This document shows, in pieces, positions 45,000 through 53,563 of a stretch of 64,000 nucleotides of DNA. A model generated the notes under the pieces. That model was not told the origin of the DNA. It saw only the letters and a program-made list of their open reading frames with translations, and did not search any database. The stretch covers positions 1-64,000 of the forward strand of contig JACKPZ010000002.1 of NCBI GenBank assembly GCA_024233135.1, given 5' to 3'. This stretch comes from Akkermansiaceae bacterium. GTDB taxonomy: Bacteria; Verrucomicrobiota; Verrucomicrobiia; Verrucomicrobiales; Akkermansiaceae. The position numbers and the translations under genes were made by a program. The stretch's first letter is position 1, and the number at the start of each line of letters is the position of its first letter.

Positions 45000-45767
45000 A
45001 TGACCCGCTTCCGACCGTGCATCGATCTCCACCAGGGAGTGGTGAAACAAATCGTCGGCGGCACGCTCACCGACGATGGCGACGGGCCGAGGGAGAACTT
45101 CGTTTCCGACCGGTCGCCCGCGTGGTTCGCGGAAACCTTCCGTTCGGACGGCCTGACGGGCGGCCACGTGATCAAGCTGGGACCGGGAAACGAAAATGCC
45201 GCCCGCGAGGCGCTCGCCGCATGGCCGGGCGGACTGCAACTCGGCGGCGGCATCCATGCCGGAAACGCCGCGGAGTGGCTCGCCGCGGGTGCGAGTCACC
45301 TGATCGTGACCTCCGCCTTGTTCGACAAGGAGGGGCGTTTTCAAGCCACGGCACTCGACGACCTCGTCGCCGAGGCCGGAGCGGAGCGACTGGTGATCGA
45401 CCTTTCCTGCCGCCGAAACGGTGCCGGATGGACCGTCGCGATGAACCGCTGGCAGACGCTGACCGACCTCGACGTTTCCCACGAAACGCTGGACCGGCTG
45501 GCTCCTCACTGCGCCGAATTCCTGATCCACGCCGCCGATGTGGAAGGCCTTTGCGGCGGCATCGACGCGGATCTCGTCGCCCTGCTCGGCTCCTGGGGCG
45601 AGCGCCCCGTCACCTATGCCGGCGGTGCCTCGTCGATGGACGACCTGCGGCTCATCGACCGCTCGAGCCACGGCCGGGTGGACGTCACGGTCGGCAGCGC
45701 GCTCGATCTGTTCGGAGGGAAGAGTCTCGCTTACAAGGACTTGGTGGAGTGGAACCGCCGCGCCTGA
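45000..45767 (+). CDS. hisA: Eukaryotic-type ProFAR isomerase (HisA/His6)
   Basis: 255-residue TIM-barrel isomerase of histidine biosynthesis. The sequence is of the eukaryotic His6 subtype, distinct from ordinary bacterial HisA: FRPCIDLHQGVVKQIVGGTL at the N-terminus, LGGGIHAGNAAEWL, LVIDLSCRRNGAGW with VAMNRWQTLTDL, and TYAGGASSMDDL. The ATG at 45000 is used. It stands alone, with no other his gene in the window, and PDH genes follow. Confidence 0.88.
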   Translation: MTRFRPCIDLHQGVVKQIVGGTLTDDGDGPRENFVSDRSPAWFAETFRSDGLTGGHVIKLGPGNENAAREALAAWPGGLQLGGGIHAGNAAEWLAAGASHLIVTSALFDKEGRFQATALDDLVAEAGAERLVIDLSCRRNGAGWTVAMNRWQTLTDLDVSHETLDRLAPHCAEFLIHAADVEGLCGGIDADLVALLGSWGERPVTYAGGASSMDDLRLIDRSSHGRVDVTVGSALDLFGGKSLAYKDLVEWNRRA

Positions 45768-45825
45768 TCGATTCGGCGGGCAAAACGGTTGCAGGTCCGC
45801 CTCCGACTCTCTTAAATCTCAGCCC

Positions 45826-46881
45826 GTGCCGCTGCTGGATATCCCTGCCTATACCGATGAATTGGCGAAAAACCGGGAGTTTCTCCGGTCCGTCTTCCAG
45901 TCGATGCTCAAGGCCCGGATCCTTGAGAACAAGCTGTCGAGCCTCTACAAGGCCGGGAAAATCGTCGGCGGCGTGTATCTCGGCAAGGGCCAGGAGGCCG
46001 TCAGCGCGACACTCGGCGCGAGCCTCATCCAAGGCACGGATTTCTTCGCTCCGCTGATCCGCGACCAGGCGGGCCGCACGGCGTTCGGCGAACCGATCAT
46101 CGATTGCACCCGGACTTACCTCGGCTCGGTGCAGGGGCCGATGCGCGGCCGCGACGGAAACATCCACCGCGGCAGGATCGACCTCGGCATGCCGGCGATG
46201 ATTTCCCATCTCGGCTCGCAGATTTCCTTCGTCGCCGGCATGTTGTTCGCGAAGCGCATGCAGGGCACCCTGAACGGCCGCGTGGGGGCCACCTGCATCG
46301 GCGACGGGGCATCATCGACCGGTGCGTTTCACGAAGGGCTGAACCTCGCTGCGGTGGAGAAACTGCCGCTGGTGCTGGTGATCGCCAACAACCAGTTCGC
46401 CTACTCGACGCCCACACACCGGCAGTTCGCCTGCGCCGACCTCGTCGAGCGTGCCCGCGGTTATGGCGTGGGTGGTTTTTCGGTGGATGGCACCGACCTG
46501 CTGGCCTGCGCCTCTGTGATTCCCGCGGCGGTGCGCCGCGCGCGCGAGGGCGGCGGTCCGCAACTCGTCGTCGCCCACATGCTGAGGCTCACCGGCCACG
46601 GCGAGCACGACGACGGCGGATACGTCCCGCAGGAACTCCGCAAGGGGCACTACGGCCGCGATTGCGTCGAGGTCGCCATGCGCCAGCTCGTGGAACACGG
46701 CGTCGCCTCGGTGGACGAGATCCTCGGCTGGCAGGACAGTCTCGCCGACGAGGTGCAGCGCGCCGTCGCCCAGGCCCAGCAGGAGGAAACTCCGGACCCA
46801 TACAGCGACGATTGGTCCGCGCTGGCCACCCGTTTCCCACTTCCCTGCACGGAAGAAACCCAGATCCGTGCCCAGCCATGA
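45826..46881 (+). CDS. pdhA: Pyruvate dehydrogenase E1 alpha subunit
   Basis: 351-residue thiamine-diphosphate-dependent alpha subunit of a two-subunit E1. Signatures: GKIVGGVYLGKGQEAVSATLG, the TPP/Mg motif GDGASSTGAFHEGLNLA to NNQFAYSTP, and LRLTGHGEHDDGGYVP in the phosphorylation-loop region. A GTG start at 45826 is chosen. The 3' end overlaps pdhB by 4 bp (ATGA). With pdhB and E2 downstream it makes acetyl-CoA from pyruvate; a branched-chain or acetoin substrate cannot be excluded from sequence alone. Confidence 0.92.
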   Translation: MPLLDIPAYTDELAKNREFLRSVFQSMLKARILENKLSSLYKAGKIVGGVYLGKGQEAVSATLGASLIQGTDFFAPLIRDQAGRTAFGEPIIDCTRTYLGSVQGPMRGRDGNIHRGRIDLGMPAMISHLGSQISFVAGMLFAKRMQGTLNGRVGATCIGDGASSTGAFHEGLNLAAVEKLPLVLVIANNQFAYSTPTHRQFACADLVERARGYGVGGFSVDGTDLLACASVIPAAVRRAREGGGPQLVVAHMLRLTGHGEHDDGGYVPQELRKGHYGRDCVEVAMRQLVEHGVASVDEILGWQDSLADEVQRAVAQAQQEETPDPYSDDWSALATRFPLPCTEETQIRAQP

Positions 46882-47843
46882 CCGTGACCTACATCGATGC
46901 CATCCATGCCGCGATGGACCACCTGTTGCGGAACGACCCACGGGTGTTCCTCTACGGCCAGGACATCGCCACTTTCGGCGGAGCGTTCAAGGCCACGAAG
47001 GGCCTCGCGGAAGAGCATCCAGGCCGGGTGTTCGACAGCCCGATCTCGGAGGACGCCATGCTCGGGATGGCCGCCGGCGCGGCGGTCGAGGGCATGCGGC
47101 CGGTCATCGAAATGCAGTTCGCGGATTTCTCGTCGCTGGCGTTCAACCAGATCGTCAACCAGGCGGCGACCCACTACTACCGCACCGGCGTCCCCGTTCC
47201 GTTGACCGTGCGCCTGCCGTCCGGCGGCGCCGCCGGCTCGGGTCCCTTCCACAGCCAGAGCATGGAAGGTATCTACGCCCAGTATCCGGGGCTCATCGTG
47301 CTCACGCCGGCATCCGTCTCGGATGCCTACCACATGCTCATCGACGGTGTGCAGCTCGACGACCCGGTCATCTTCTGCGAGCACAAGTTCCTCTACCGCT
47401 GGCTCAAGGCGAAGTCGCTCAATGGCGACCACCTGCCGATCGGCAAGGCGCGCATCGTCCGCACCGGCAAGCACGCGACCGTCGTCACCTACAGCGCGAT
47501 GGTTCATGAGGCCGTGCGCGCCGCGGACCGCCTGCAGAAGGACGGCTGGGAAATCGAGGTCGTCGATCTGCGCTCGGTGAAACCGCTCGACATCGACACC
47601 GTGCTCGCGTCCGTCGCCCGCACCGGCCGCATGCTCGCCGTGGGCGAGGCGTTTCCATGGGGCGGAGTCACCGCGGAACTCATCGCCCGGGTCACCGAGG
47701 ACGGTTTCCACCTGCTCGACGCGCCACCGGTCCGGCTCAATTCCCGCGACACGCCCATCCCCTATCACCCGAAGTTGTGGCGCGCGCACCGGCCGACCCC
47801 CGAGTCGATCTGCCACGCGCTCAACAAGCTGCTCCGTTTCTAA
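46878..47843 (+). CDS. pdhB: Pyruvate dehydrogenase E1 beta subunit
   Basis: 321-residue beta partner of E1. Motifs: FLYGQDIATFGGAFKATKGL, FDSPISEDAMLGMAAGAAVEGMRPVIEMQFADF (TPP-facing Glu), AGSGPFHSQSMEGIYAQYPG, VIFCEHKFLYR, and C-terminal EVVDLRSVKPLD and VGEAFPWGG. Start at the ATG at 46878, coupled to the pdhA stop. It is followed after 18 bp by the E2 gene. Confidence 0.95.
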   Translation: MTVTYIDAIHAAMDHLLRNDPRVFLYGQDIATFGGAFKATKGLAEEHPGRVFDSPISEDAMLGMAAGAAVEGMRPVIEMQFADFSSLAFNQIVNQAATHYYRTGVPVPLTVRLPSGGAAGSGPFHSQSMEGIYAQYPGLIVLTPASVSDAYHMLIDGVQLDDPVIFCEHKFLYRWLKAKSLNGDHLPIGKARIVRTGKHATVVTYSAMVHEAVRAADRLQKDGWEIEVVDLRSVKPLDIDTVLASVARTGRMLAVGEAFPWGGVTAELIARVTEDGFHLLDAPPVRLNSRDTPIPYHPKLWRAHRPTPESICHALNKLLRF

Positions 47844-47861
47844 CAAACCCACACTTCCAAC

Positions 47862-49103
47862 ATGCCCACCGTCCCGATCCTCATGCCCCAGCTCGGCGAA
47901 TCGATCGCCGAGGCAACCGTCGTCCGTCTCGGCGTCTCGGTGGGCGACGCGGTGCGTGCCGACCAGGAGATCATCGAGGTGGAAACCAACAAGGCGGTGA
48001 TGAGCGTGACCACCCTTTGCAACGGCACGGTATCCGAAATCCGCGCGCAGGAGGGTGTTTCCTACACCGTCGGCTCCTTGCTCGGACTGCTGGACGTGAC
48101 CGAGGAGGAGGTGGCCCGCACCGGCGTGGACACGATCGAGGCGAACGAGGCGCGCCGCGCGGCCGCGCAGCAGGCGGCATCGCCCGGCGACGCGGAGGCG
48201 AACCTGCATTTCCGGATCGACGACGAGGAAGCGTACGAGGAGTCGCCGCAGATCGTCCCGACGGTCAAGGGGCTTCCGGTCCCCGCCGGCACGATGGGCG
48301 CGCACTACATTTCGCCGCGGATGAGGGCGCGGATGGACGATCTCGGACTGCGCGAGGCGGACATTTCCGCGGTCGCCGGCACCGGCGCGGGACATCGGGT
48401 GACCGTTGAGGACCTCGAGCGTTTCCTCAACTATCTCGAAGGTTGGCCGAGTTCGCACGCATCCACGATGCGCCAGTCGGTGGCCGACGCGATGCGCCGG
48501 AGCTGGACCCGCCCGCTCGCCACCGTGGGCCTGCCGGTGCTCCTGGACCGGGTGCTCGACCACCGCCGCACGCACACGCCGAAGCCCGGCCTCACGCTCT
48601 ACATGTTGCGCGCCTTCGCGCTCGCCCTCGCGGAGAAACCATCCGCCGCAGGCTATCTCATCGGCGACAAAATCGTCCACCCCCGCTCCTTCGACATCGG
48701 CGTCGCCGTGCAGATCAAGGACGGCGTCGTCGTCCCGGTCATCCGCAAGGCCGACCAGAAACGCCTCGCCGACCTGATCGCGGAATACGACGACCTCGTC
48801 GAGCGCGGCCGCGACCGGCACCTTGGTGAGGACGATTGCAAAGGCGGCATCGCCACGGTGACGAATTTCGGCATGTTCGGGCTCACCCTCGGCACACCGA
48901 TCCCGCTGCCCAACGAGACGCTGATCCTCGGCATCGGCGCGGGCGTCAAGAAACCCGTCTGGAGCGACGAGGTGGAGGCATTCCTTCCGGCCACCGTTTC
49001 CGACCTCTTCATCACCTTCGACCACCGGGTCGTCGACGGCGGAGACGTCGGTCTGCTGCTGAAGCGGGTTTCCGAGATCCTGCAGAAGCCCGAGGATCTC
49101 TGA
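47862..49103 (+). CDS. pdhC: Dihydrolipoamide acyltransferase E2
   Basis: 413-residue E2 with a single lipoyl domain (VPILMPQLGESI ... VETNKAVMSVTT; lipoyl-Lys in ETNKA, about 46), a linker, a peripheral-subunit-binding domain (ISPRMRARMDDLGLREADIS ... GHRVTVEDLERFL), and the catalytic acyltransferase domain ending FDHRVVDGGDVGLLLKRV with the H-x-x-x-D-G motif. Acetyl specificity is inferred from context. No E3 (lipoamide dehydrogenase) gene is in the window, so it must be elsewhere. Confidence 0.93.
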   Translation: MPTVPILMPQLGESIAEATVVRLGVSVGDAVRADQEIIEVETNKAVMSVTTLCNGTVSEIRAQEGVSYTVGSLLGLLDVTEEEVARTGVDTIEANEARRAAAQQAASPGDAEANLHFRIDDEEAYEESPQIVPTVKGLPVPAGTMGAHYISPRMRARMDDLGLREADISAVAGTGAGHRVTVEDLERFLNYLEGWPSSHASTMRQSVADAMRRSWTRPLATVGLPVLLDRVLDHRRTHTPKPGLTLYMLRAFALALAEKPSAAGYLIGDKIVHPRSFDIGVAVQIKDGVVVPVIRKADQKRLADLIAEYDDLVERGRDRHLGEDDCKGGIATVTNFGMFGLTLGTPIPLPNETLILGIGAGVKKPVWSDEVEAFLPATVSDLFITFDHRVVDGGDVGLLLKRVSEILQKPEDL

Positions 49104-49179
49104 GCGCGTGCCGCGGCGGCCGCTTTCCGGCACGCGAAAAAAATTTCCCAAGCATTTCCCGCGTTCGTTCGTTTCTCCG

Positions 49180-49719
49180 GTGAACCCGAATCCCTCCGAC
49201 GAATCACCCACCTCCTCCGAAACGCGCGAGCGCTTTGTCGAGCGGGCGATGGAGGAATTCGAATCCGCACTCATCGGCTATGCCGCGACGATCCTCCATG
49301 ACATCGACCTTGCCCGCGACGTGGCGCAGGACACCTTCCTGCGCCTCTGCGAACAGGAACCCGCAAAGGTCGAGAAACAACTCAAGGCATGGCTCTTCAC
49401 CGTCTGCAGGAACCGCGCGTTCGACGTGCTCCGCAAACAACGGCGCGTCGAACCGATCGACGAAGTGCGCTGGAAAAAGGTCGCCGGCGACGAGATGCAA
49501 CCCGACGAGACGCTGCGCCAGCGCGAACGCCTCGAAAAAGCGGCCGCCCTGCTCGACCGGCTCACCGAGAACCAGCGCGAGGTCATCGTCCTCAAGTTCC
49601 AGCAAGGACTTTCCTACCGCGAGATCAGCGAGGTCACCGGTCTCAGCACCGGCAACATCGGATTTCTCATCCACACCGGGCTCAAACGCATGCGCGACCT
49701 GCTGCCGGCCGACATCTGA
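49180..49719 (+). CDS. ECF-type RNA polymerase sigma factor
   Basis: About 179 residues from a GTG at 49180; an ATG at 49249 is an alternative. Region 2 is recognisable in YAATILHDIDLARDVAQDTFLRL and KAWLFTVCRNRAFDVLRKQRR. Region 4 is LDRLTENQREVIVLKFQQGLSYREISEVTGLSTGNIGFLIHTGLKRMRD, with a helix-turn-helix. It precedes the anti-sigma-like gene by 12 bp, the standard arrangement for a sigma/anti-sigma pair. The regulon is unknown. Confidence 0.92.
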   Translation: MNPNPSDESPTSSETRERFVERAMEEFESALIGYAATILHDIDLARDVAQDTFLRLCEQEPAKVEKQLKAWLFTVCRNRAFDVLRKQRRVEPIDEVRWKKVAGDEMQPDETLRQRERLEKAAALLDRLTENQREVIVLKFQQGLSYREISEVTGLSTGNIGFLIHTGLKRMRDLLPADI

Positions 49720-49731
49720 CGCCACACGATC

Positions 49732-50940
49732 ATGAAACTCCATCCGGAAGATCCGCGGCTCACCTCCTACCTGCTCGGCGAATTGTCCCCGCAGGACGCG
49801 GAACTCGTGGCGACCGCGATTCAGGACGACCCCGCGCTGGCGGCCGCGATCGCCGAGCTGGAGGAAGCGCGCGACTCGCTCGCCGGATCCCTCGACCTCG
49901 GAGAACCGCGCCTCGACAGGGAGCAACGGGATCGGATTCTCGCGGCCGCGAGAAATGCGGAGCCCAAGGCATCGCCGTTCTCGTTCGCGAACCTGAAACC
50001 CTACCTCGCCCCCGTCGCCGCCGCCGCCGCGATCGCATTGGTCGCGGCGATCACATGGAGGTCGCTTCACGGACCGGACGCCGCCATTGGAGCGAGCGAA
50101 CCGGACGCGACGGAAGCCGCGGAATCTCCCGGTGGCGAAGCCGGTTCCGTGCCCCTGCCCGCCCTCGCGGAGCGCGCGGATTTCCGGAAACCGCAGGAGT
50201 CGCCGGAAATGGCGATCCCGGTGATCGGACGTCAATCGGGTTTCGTCCCGATCGCGAAAACCATCCGCGAGGACCGCAAACTGCCGGACCCGTCAAAAGT
50301 CCGCATTTCCTCGCTGCTCAATTCCTATCAGCTCCGGCCGGAGGGGCCCACCGTCGTGGCGAGATTCCCGGTCAGCGCATGGCATCCGGACAACCGCTCG
50401 CCGGTGGTCACAACCCATGCCGCCACCGCCGCAACCGAAGTTCTGCCCTGCCCGTGGAAACCATCGTCCGTCCTTGTGGTCATCTCGCTGCGCGGAAACC
50501 CATCGGTCGATTGCGAGATCGAGGCGCGCTTCGTTCCCCACACCGAATCCGTGCGCCGCTACCGGCTCCTTGAGAACCGGATCCCCAGCGGAACCGCCAC
50601 CCCCTCCGCAAGCCATCTGCTGCGGGCCGGCGAATCGTCCCTCATCGCCCTCGAAGTCGAGGCTTCCACCGCATCCGGCTCCATCGGCGCCATCGAATGG
50701 AGCGCCAACGGACGCGCCGCAACCGCGGTGCCCGTCGAGCTCGATCCCTCCCGCGAGCCGTCCAATGACGCGCGCTTCGCCGCGCTGCTCTGCGCCTTCG
50801 GCTTGTGGACCGCGAACGACCGCGACGCGCAGGTCGATGCCGCTCTCGTCGCCGCGCTCGCACGCGAGGTCGCCGCCGAGGATCTGCCCACCGAACGCAC
50901 CGATTTCCTGATCCTCGTCGACCAGGCGATCAACCTCTGA
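49732..50940 (+). CDS. Anti-sigma/YfbK-like membrane protein lacking vWA domain
   Basis: 402 residues. The N-terminal 75 or so residues resemble anti-sigma domains (HPEDPRLTSYLLGELSPQDAELV). A hydrophobic helix follows (YLAPVAAAAAIALVAAITW, about 88-106). The periplasmic part resembles the flanks of the YfbK family: VRISSLLNSYQLRPEGPTVV and LPCPWKPSSVLVVISLRG from the N-terminal YfbK domain, joined directly to CEIEARFVPHTESVRRYRLLENR and GESSLIALEVEA from the C-terminal YfbK domain. The von Willebrand A domain that normally separates these is absent. It lies immediately after the ECF sigma gene and probably controls it. Confidence 0.75.
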   Translation: MKLHPEDPRLTSYLLGELSPQDAELVATAIQDDPALAAAIAELEEARDSLAGSLDLGEPRLDREQRDRILAAARNAEPKASPFSFANLKPYLAPVAAAAAIALVAAITWRSLHGPDAAIGASEPDATEAAESPGGEAGSVPLPALAERADFRKPQESPEMAIPVIGRQSGFVPIAKTIREDRKLPDPSKVRISSLLNSYQLRPEGPTVVARFPVSAWHPDNRSPVVTTHAATAATEVLPCPWKPSSVLVVISLRGNPSVDCEIEARFVPHTESVRRYRLLENRIPSGTATPSASHLLRAGESSLIALEVEASTASGSIGAIEWSANGRAATAVPVELDPSREPSNDARFAALLCAFGLWTANDRDAQVDAALVAALAREVAAEDLPTERTDFLILVDQAINL

Positions 50941-51042
50941 CTCCCGCCGCTGCGCATCGTTTGCGATCCGCGGCGAATCCTGTTAGACAGAGGCCGAAAA
51001 ACCCGGGTTTTCCCGCGTAGAATCCTTGATTCGCAACGCGTC

Positions 51043-51076
51043 CCGATGCTTGCATGATGCGGTAATTTCGCATCGG
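51043..51076. promoter_or_regulatory. Nested dyad upstream of the propionate operon
   Basis: In the 227-bp spacer before mce, ccgatgc (51043-51049) and gatgcg (51056-51061) can each pair with the same downstream cgcatcgg (51069-51076), around an AT-rich loop (gtaattt). Two mutually exclusive stems in front of an operon could form an operator or leader switch. The same spacer also has a 14-bp palindrome, aaaacccgggtttt (50998-51011), and a GGA-type ribosome-binding site (accaaaagga) before mce. Promoter boxes are not clear. Confidence 0.35.
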
Positions 51077-51167
51077 TAAAATACGCGCAGCTTTGGCGAC
51101 TTCCTGCGGTGTGGCGTTTTCCGCATCTGCAATGATCGCCCCGTCCACGAACCAAAAGGAACAAAAG

Positions 51168-51572
51168 ATGATCACCAAAATCGACCACCTGGGCATCGCG
51201 GTCCGCTCGCTCGACGAAACGATCCCCTACTACGAGAACGTTCTCGGACTCACCTGTGAGGGACGCGAGGAAGTGGAATCCCAGAAGGTCCGCACCGCCT
51301 TCTTCGCCGCCGGCGAGGTCCACATCGAGTTGCTGGAGCCCACCTCCGACGAAAGCCCCATCGCCAAGTTTCTCGAAAAGAACGGCCCCGGCATCCACCA
51401 CATCGCCTTCGCCACCGACGACATCGGCGGCCAGTTGAAACAAGCGAGCGAGGCGGGCGCCCGCCTCATCCACGAAGTCCCGTTCGAAGGAGCCAACGAC
51501 AAACTCGTCGCCTTCCTCCATCCGAAGTCCACGCACGGCGTGCTCACCGAGTTCTGCCAGTCCGCCCATTGA
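51168..51572 (+). CDS. mce: Methylmalonyl-CoA epimerase
   Basis: 134-residue VOC-fold enzyme interconverting (R)- and (S)-methylmalonyl-CoA. The family pattern is clear: ITKIDHLGIAVRSLDETIPYY (metal His), GEVHIELLEPTSDESPIAKFLEKNGPGIHHIAF (Glu, His), and THGVLTEFCQ (Glu). The ATG at 51168 has AAAAGGA upstream. It opens an eight-gene operon of methylmalonyl-CoA metabolism that ends at the terminator at 60.8 kb. Confidence 0.95.
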   Translation: MITKIDHLGIAVRSLDETIPYYENVLGLTCEGREEVESQKVRTAFFAAGEVHIELLEPTSDESPIAKFLEKNGPGIHHIAFATDDIGGQLKQASEAGARLIHEVPFEGANDKLVAFLHPKSTHGVLTEFCQSAH

Positions 51573-51605
51573 TCCGCATCCCGCCAACCCCTCTCCCACA
51601 CCACC

Positions 51606-53159
51606 ATGGCCATTGACCGCTCGCTCCTCGAAGGTCTCGAACAACGCCGCAAGGAAGCCCTCGTCGGCGGCGGCATCGACCGCATTGAAAAACGCCACGA
51701 AAAAGGTCTCCTGAGCGCCCGCGAGCGACTCGCCGCCTTCTTCGACGACGGCCAGTTCATCGAGTTCGGCATGCATGCCCACCACTCGTGCTCCAACTTC
51801 GGGCTTGAGAAACGCAAGATGCCGGGTGACGGCGTCGTCTGCGCCACCGGCGCGGTGGACGGCCGCCAGGTCGCCGCCTTCGCCCAGGATTTCACCGTAG
51901 GCGGCGGCGCCGTCGGCCGCATCCACGCCAAGAAGATCTGCGACCTGCTCGACTTCGCGGTGAAGGCCGGCATGCCGGTCATCGGCATCAACGACTCGGG
52001 CGGCGCGCGGATCCAGGAGGGCATCGACGCCCTCTCCGGCTACGGCCAGGTCTTCTTCCGCAACGTGCTGCTCTCCGGCGTCGTGCCGCAGATCTCGATC
52101 ATCGCCGGCCCCTGCGCCGGTGGCGCGGCCTACTCGCCGGCGCTCACCGATTTCATCATCATGACCCGCAAGAACGCCAACATGTTCATCTGCGGGCCGG
52201 ATGTCATCAAGGCGGCCACCGGACAAAGCGCCTCGCTCGACCAGTTCGCCTCCGCCGACGCCCACGCGCAGGTCTCTGGAAACATCCACCTCATCGCGGA
52301 GGACGACGAACACGCCATCGAACTCGCCAAACGCCTGCTCGACTACCTTCCGTCCAACAACCTTGGGGACCCTCCCCACGACATCCGCGACGAAATCACC
52401 GTCGTCCCGGACCCCAAGCTCAACGAGATCCTCCCGGAGGACCCCAAGGCGCCGCTCGACATGGCCAAGGTGATCGACTGCCTCGTCGATCCGGGATCCT
52501 GGTTCGAGATCCAGCCGGACTTCGCTCCGAACATGCTCACCGGATTCGCACGCCTCGAAGGCATGGTCATCGGCATCATCGCCAACCAACCCACCGTCAA
52601 GGCCGGCTGCATCGACATCGACGCATCCGACAAGGCGGCGCGTTTCATCCGCGTCTGCAACATCTACTCGATCCCGGTGCTCTCGCTCGTCGATGTCCCC
52701 GGCTTCATGCCCGGCCTCGCCCAGGAACGAGGCGGCATCATCCGCCACGGTGCCAAGATGCTCTTCGCATGGGCTTCCGGCACGGTGCCCAAGATCACCC
52801 TCATCTGCCGCAAGGCCTACGGCGGCGCCTACCTCGCCATGTGCTCCAGCGACATGGGCGCGGACTTCGTCTTCGCCTGGCCCACCGCCGAGATCGCCGT
52901 GATGGGCGCCCAGGGAGCGATGAAAGTCCTCTACAAGAAGGAACTCAGCGAAGCCGAGGACCCCGAAGCGCTCGAGAAGGAACTCCGCAAGGCCTACTCC
53001 GAGAAATTCGCGTCGCCCTATCAGGCCGCCTCCAACGGCATGATCACCGATGTGATCGATCCCGCCCTCTCGCGCTCGACCCTCGCCCTCGCCTTCCGCG
53101 GCATCATGGGCAAACACGAAACCCGCCCGCCGAAGAAACACGGCAACATCCCGCTCTAA
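51606..53159 (+). CDS. mmdA: Methylmalonyl-CoA decarboxylase alpha (carboxyltransferase)
   Basis: 517-residue acyl-CoA carboxyltransferase (12S/PccB/MmdA family) that passes CO2 from methylmalonyl-CoA to biotin. Motifs: RIEKRHEKGLLSARERLAAFFD, INDSGGARIQEGIDAL and GPCAGGAAYSPALTDF forming oxyanion holes, and the second set FMPGLAQERGGIIRHGAKML with RKAYGGAYLAM. The neighbouring membrane subunit indicates a sodium-pumping methylmalonyl-CoA decarboxylase rather than propionyl-CoA carboxylase. The latter would run in reverse and need a biotin carboxylase, none of which is present nearby. Confidence 0.93.
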   Translation: MAIDRSLLEGLEQRRKEALVGGGIDRIEKRHEKGLLSARERLAAFFDDGQFIEFGMHAHHSCSNFGLEKRKMPGDGVVCATGAVDGRQVAAFAQDFTVGGGAVGRIHAKKICDLLDFAVKAGMPVIGINDSGGARIQEGIDALSGYGQVFFRNVLLSGVVPQISIIAGPCAGGAAYSPALTDFIIMTRKNANMFICGPDVIKAATGQSASLDQFASADAHAQVSGNIHLIAEDDEHAIELAKRLLDYLPSNNLGDPPHDIRDEITVVPDPKLNEILPEDPKAPLDMAKVIDCLVDPGSWFEIQPDFAPNMLTGFARLEGMVIGIIANQPTVKAGCIDIDASDKAARFIRVCNIYSIPVLSLVDVPGFMPGLAQERGGIIRHGAKMLFAWASGTVPKITLICRKAYGGAYLAMCSSDMGADFVFAWPTAEIAVMGAQGAMKVLYKKELSEAEDPEALEKELRKAYSEKFASPYQAASNGMITDVIDPALSRSTLALAFRGIMGKHETRPPKKHGNIPL

Positions 53160-53164
53160 CCGTC

Positions 53165-53548
53165 ATGATCCCGCAACTGCTCGCCGCCGCCAACGGAGAC
53201 CTCGGCCACTCCCACTCGGTATCCGACGCGCTCCCCCACCTCGGGGGCATGCTGATGGTGATCTGCACCCTCGCCATCCTGTGGGGCCTGTGCGTGCTCA
53301 CCACCAAGCTCGTGGGCCTCATACAGCCGCCCGCGAAACCGACTCCCGCGCCGGTCGTGACGGCCGCCCCGCAAGCGGCCGCTCCGCTGGCGCCGGACCA
53401 GACACCGCCCGAAATCGTCGCCGCCATCGCGGCAGCGGTCGCCGCCGTCGCCGGTCCCGGACGCCGCATCGTATCGATCCGCAGTGATTCGTCGAGCTGG
53501 GCCAAAGCCGGCCGTCAATCCGTCCTCTCATCCCACCGCATCCGCTAA
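53165..53548 (+). CDS. mmdD: Decarboxylase delta subunit, OadG/MmdD-like
   Basis: 127-residue small membrane anchor from the ATG at 53165. A single transmembrane helix (GGMLMVICTLAILWGLCVLTTKLVGL, about 28-53) is followed by a Pro/Ala linker and a helical soluble part (PPEIVAAIAAAVAAVAG) ending SSSWAKAGRQSVLSSHRIR, the typical OadG C-terminal pattern. It should assemble the alpha, biotin-carrier and beta subunits. It follows mmdA after 5 bp. Confidence 0.85.
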   Translation: MIPQLLAAANGDLGHSHSVSDALPHLGGMLMVICTLAILWGLCVLTTKLVGLIQPPAKPTPAPVVTAAPQAAAPLAPDQTPPEIVAAIAAAVAAVAGPGRRIVSIRSDSSSWAKAGRQSVLSSHRIR

Positions 53549-53563
53549 CAGAACACCACCACC

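Noticed and set aside
50998..51011. aaaacccgggtttt palindrome as terminator of the anti-sigma gene
   Set aside because: It leaves no room for a loop without losing its GC pairs, and no T-run follows. I mention it only as a possible dyad.
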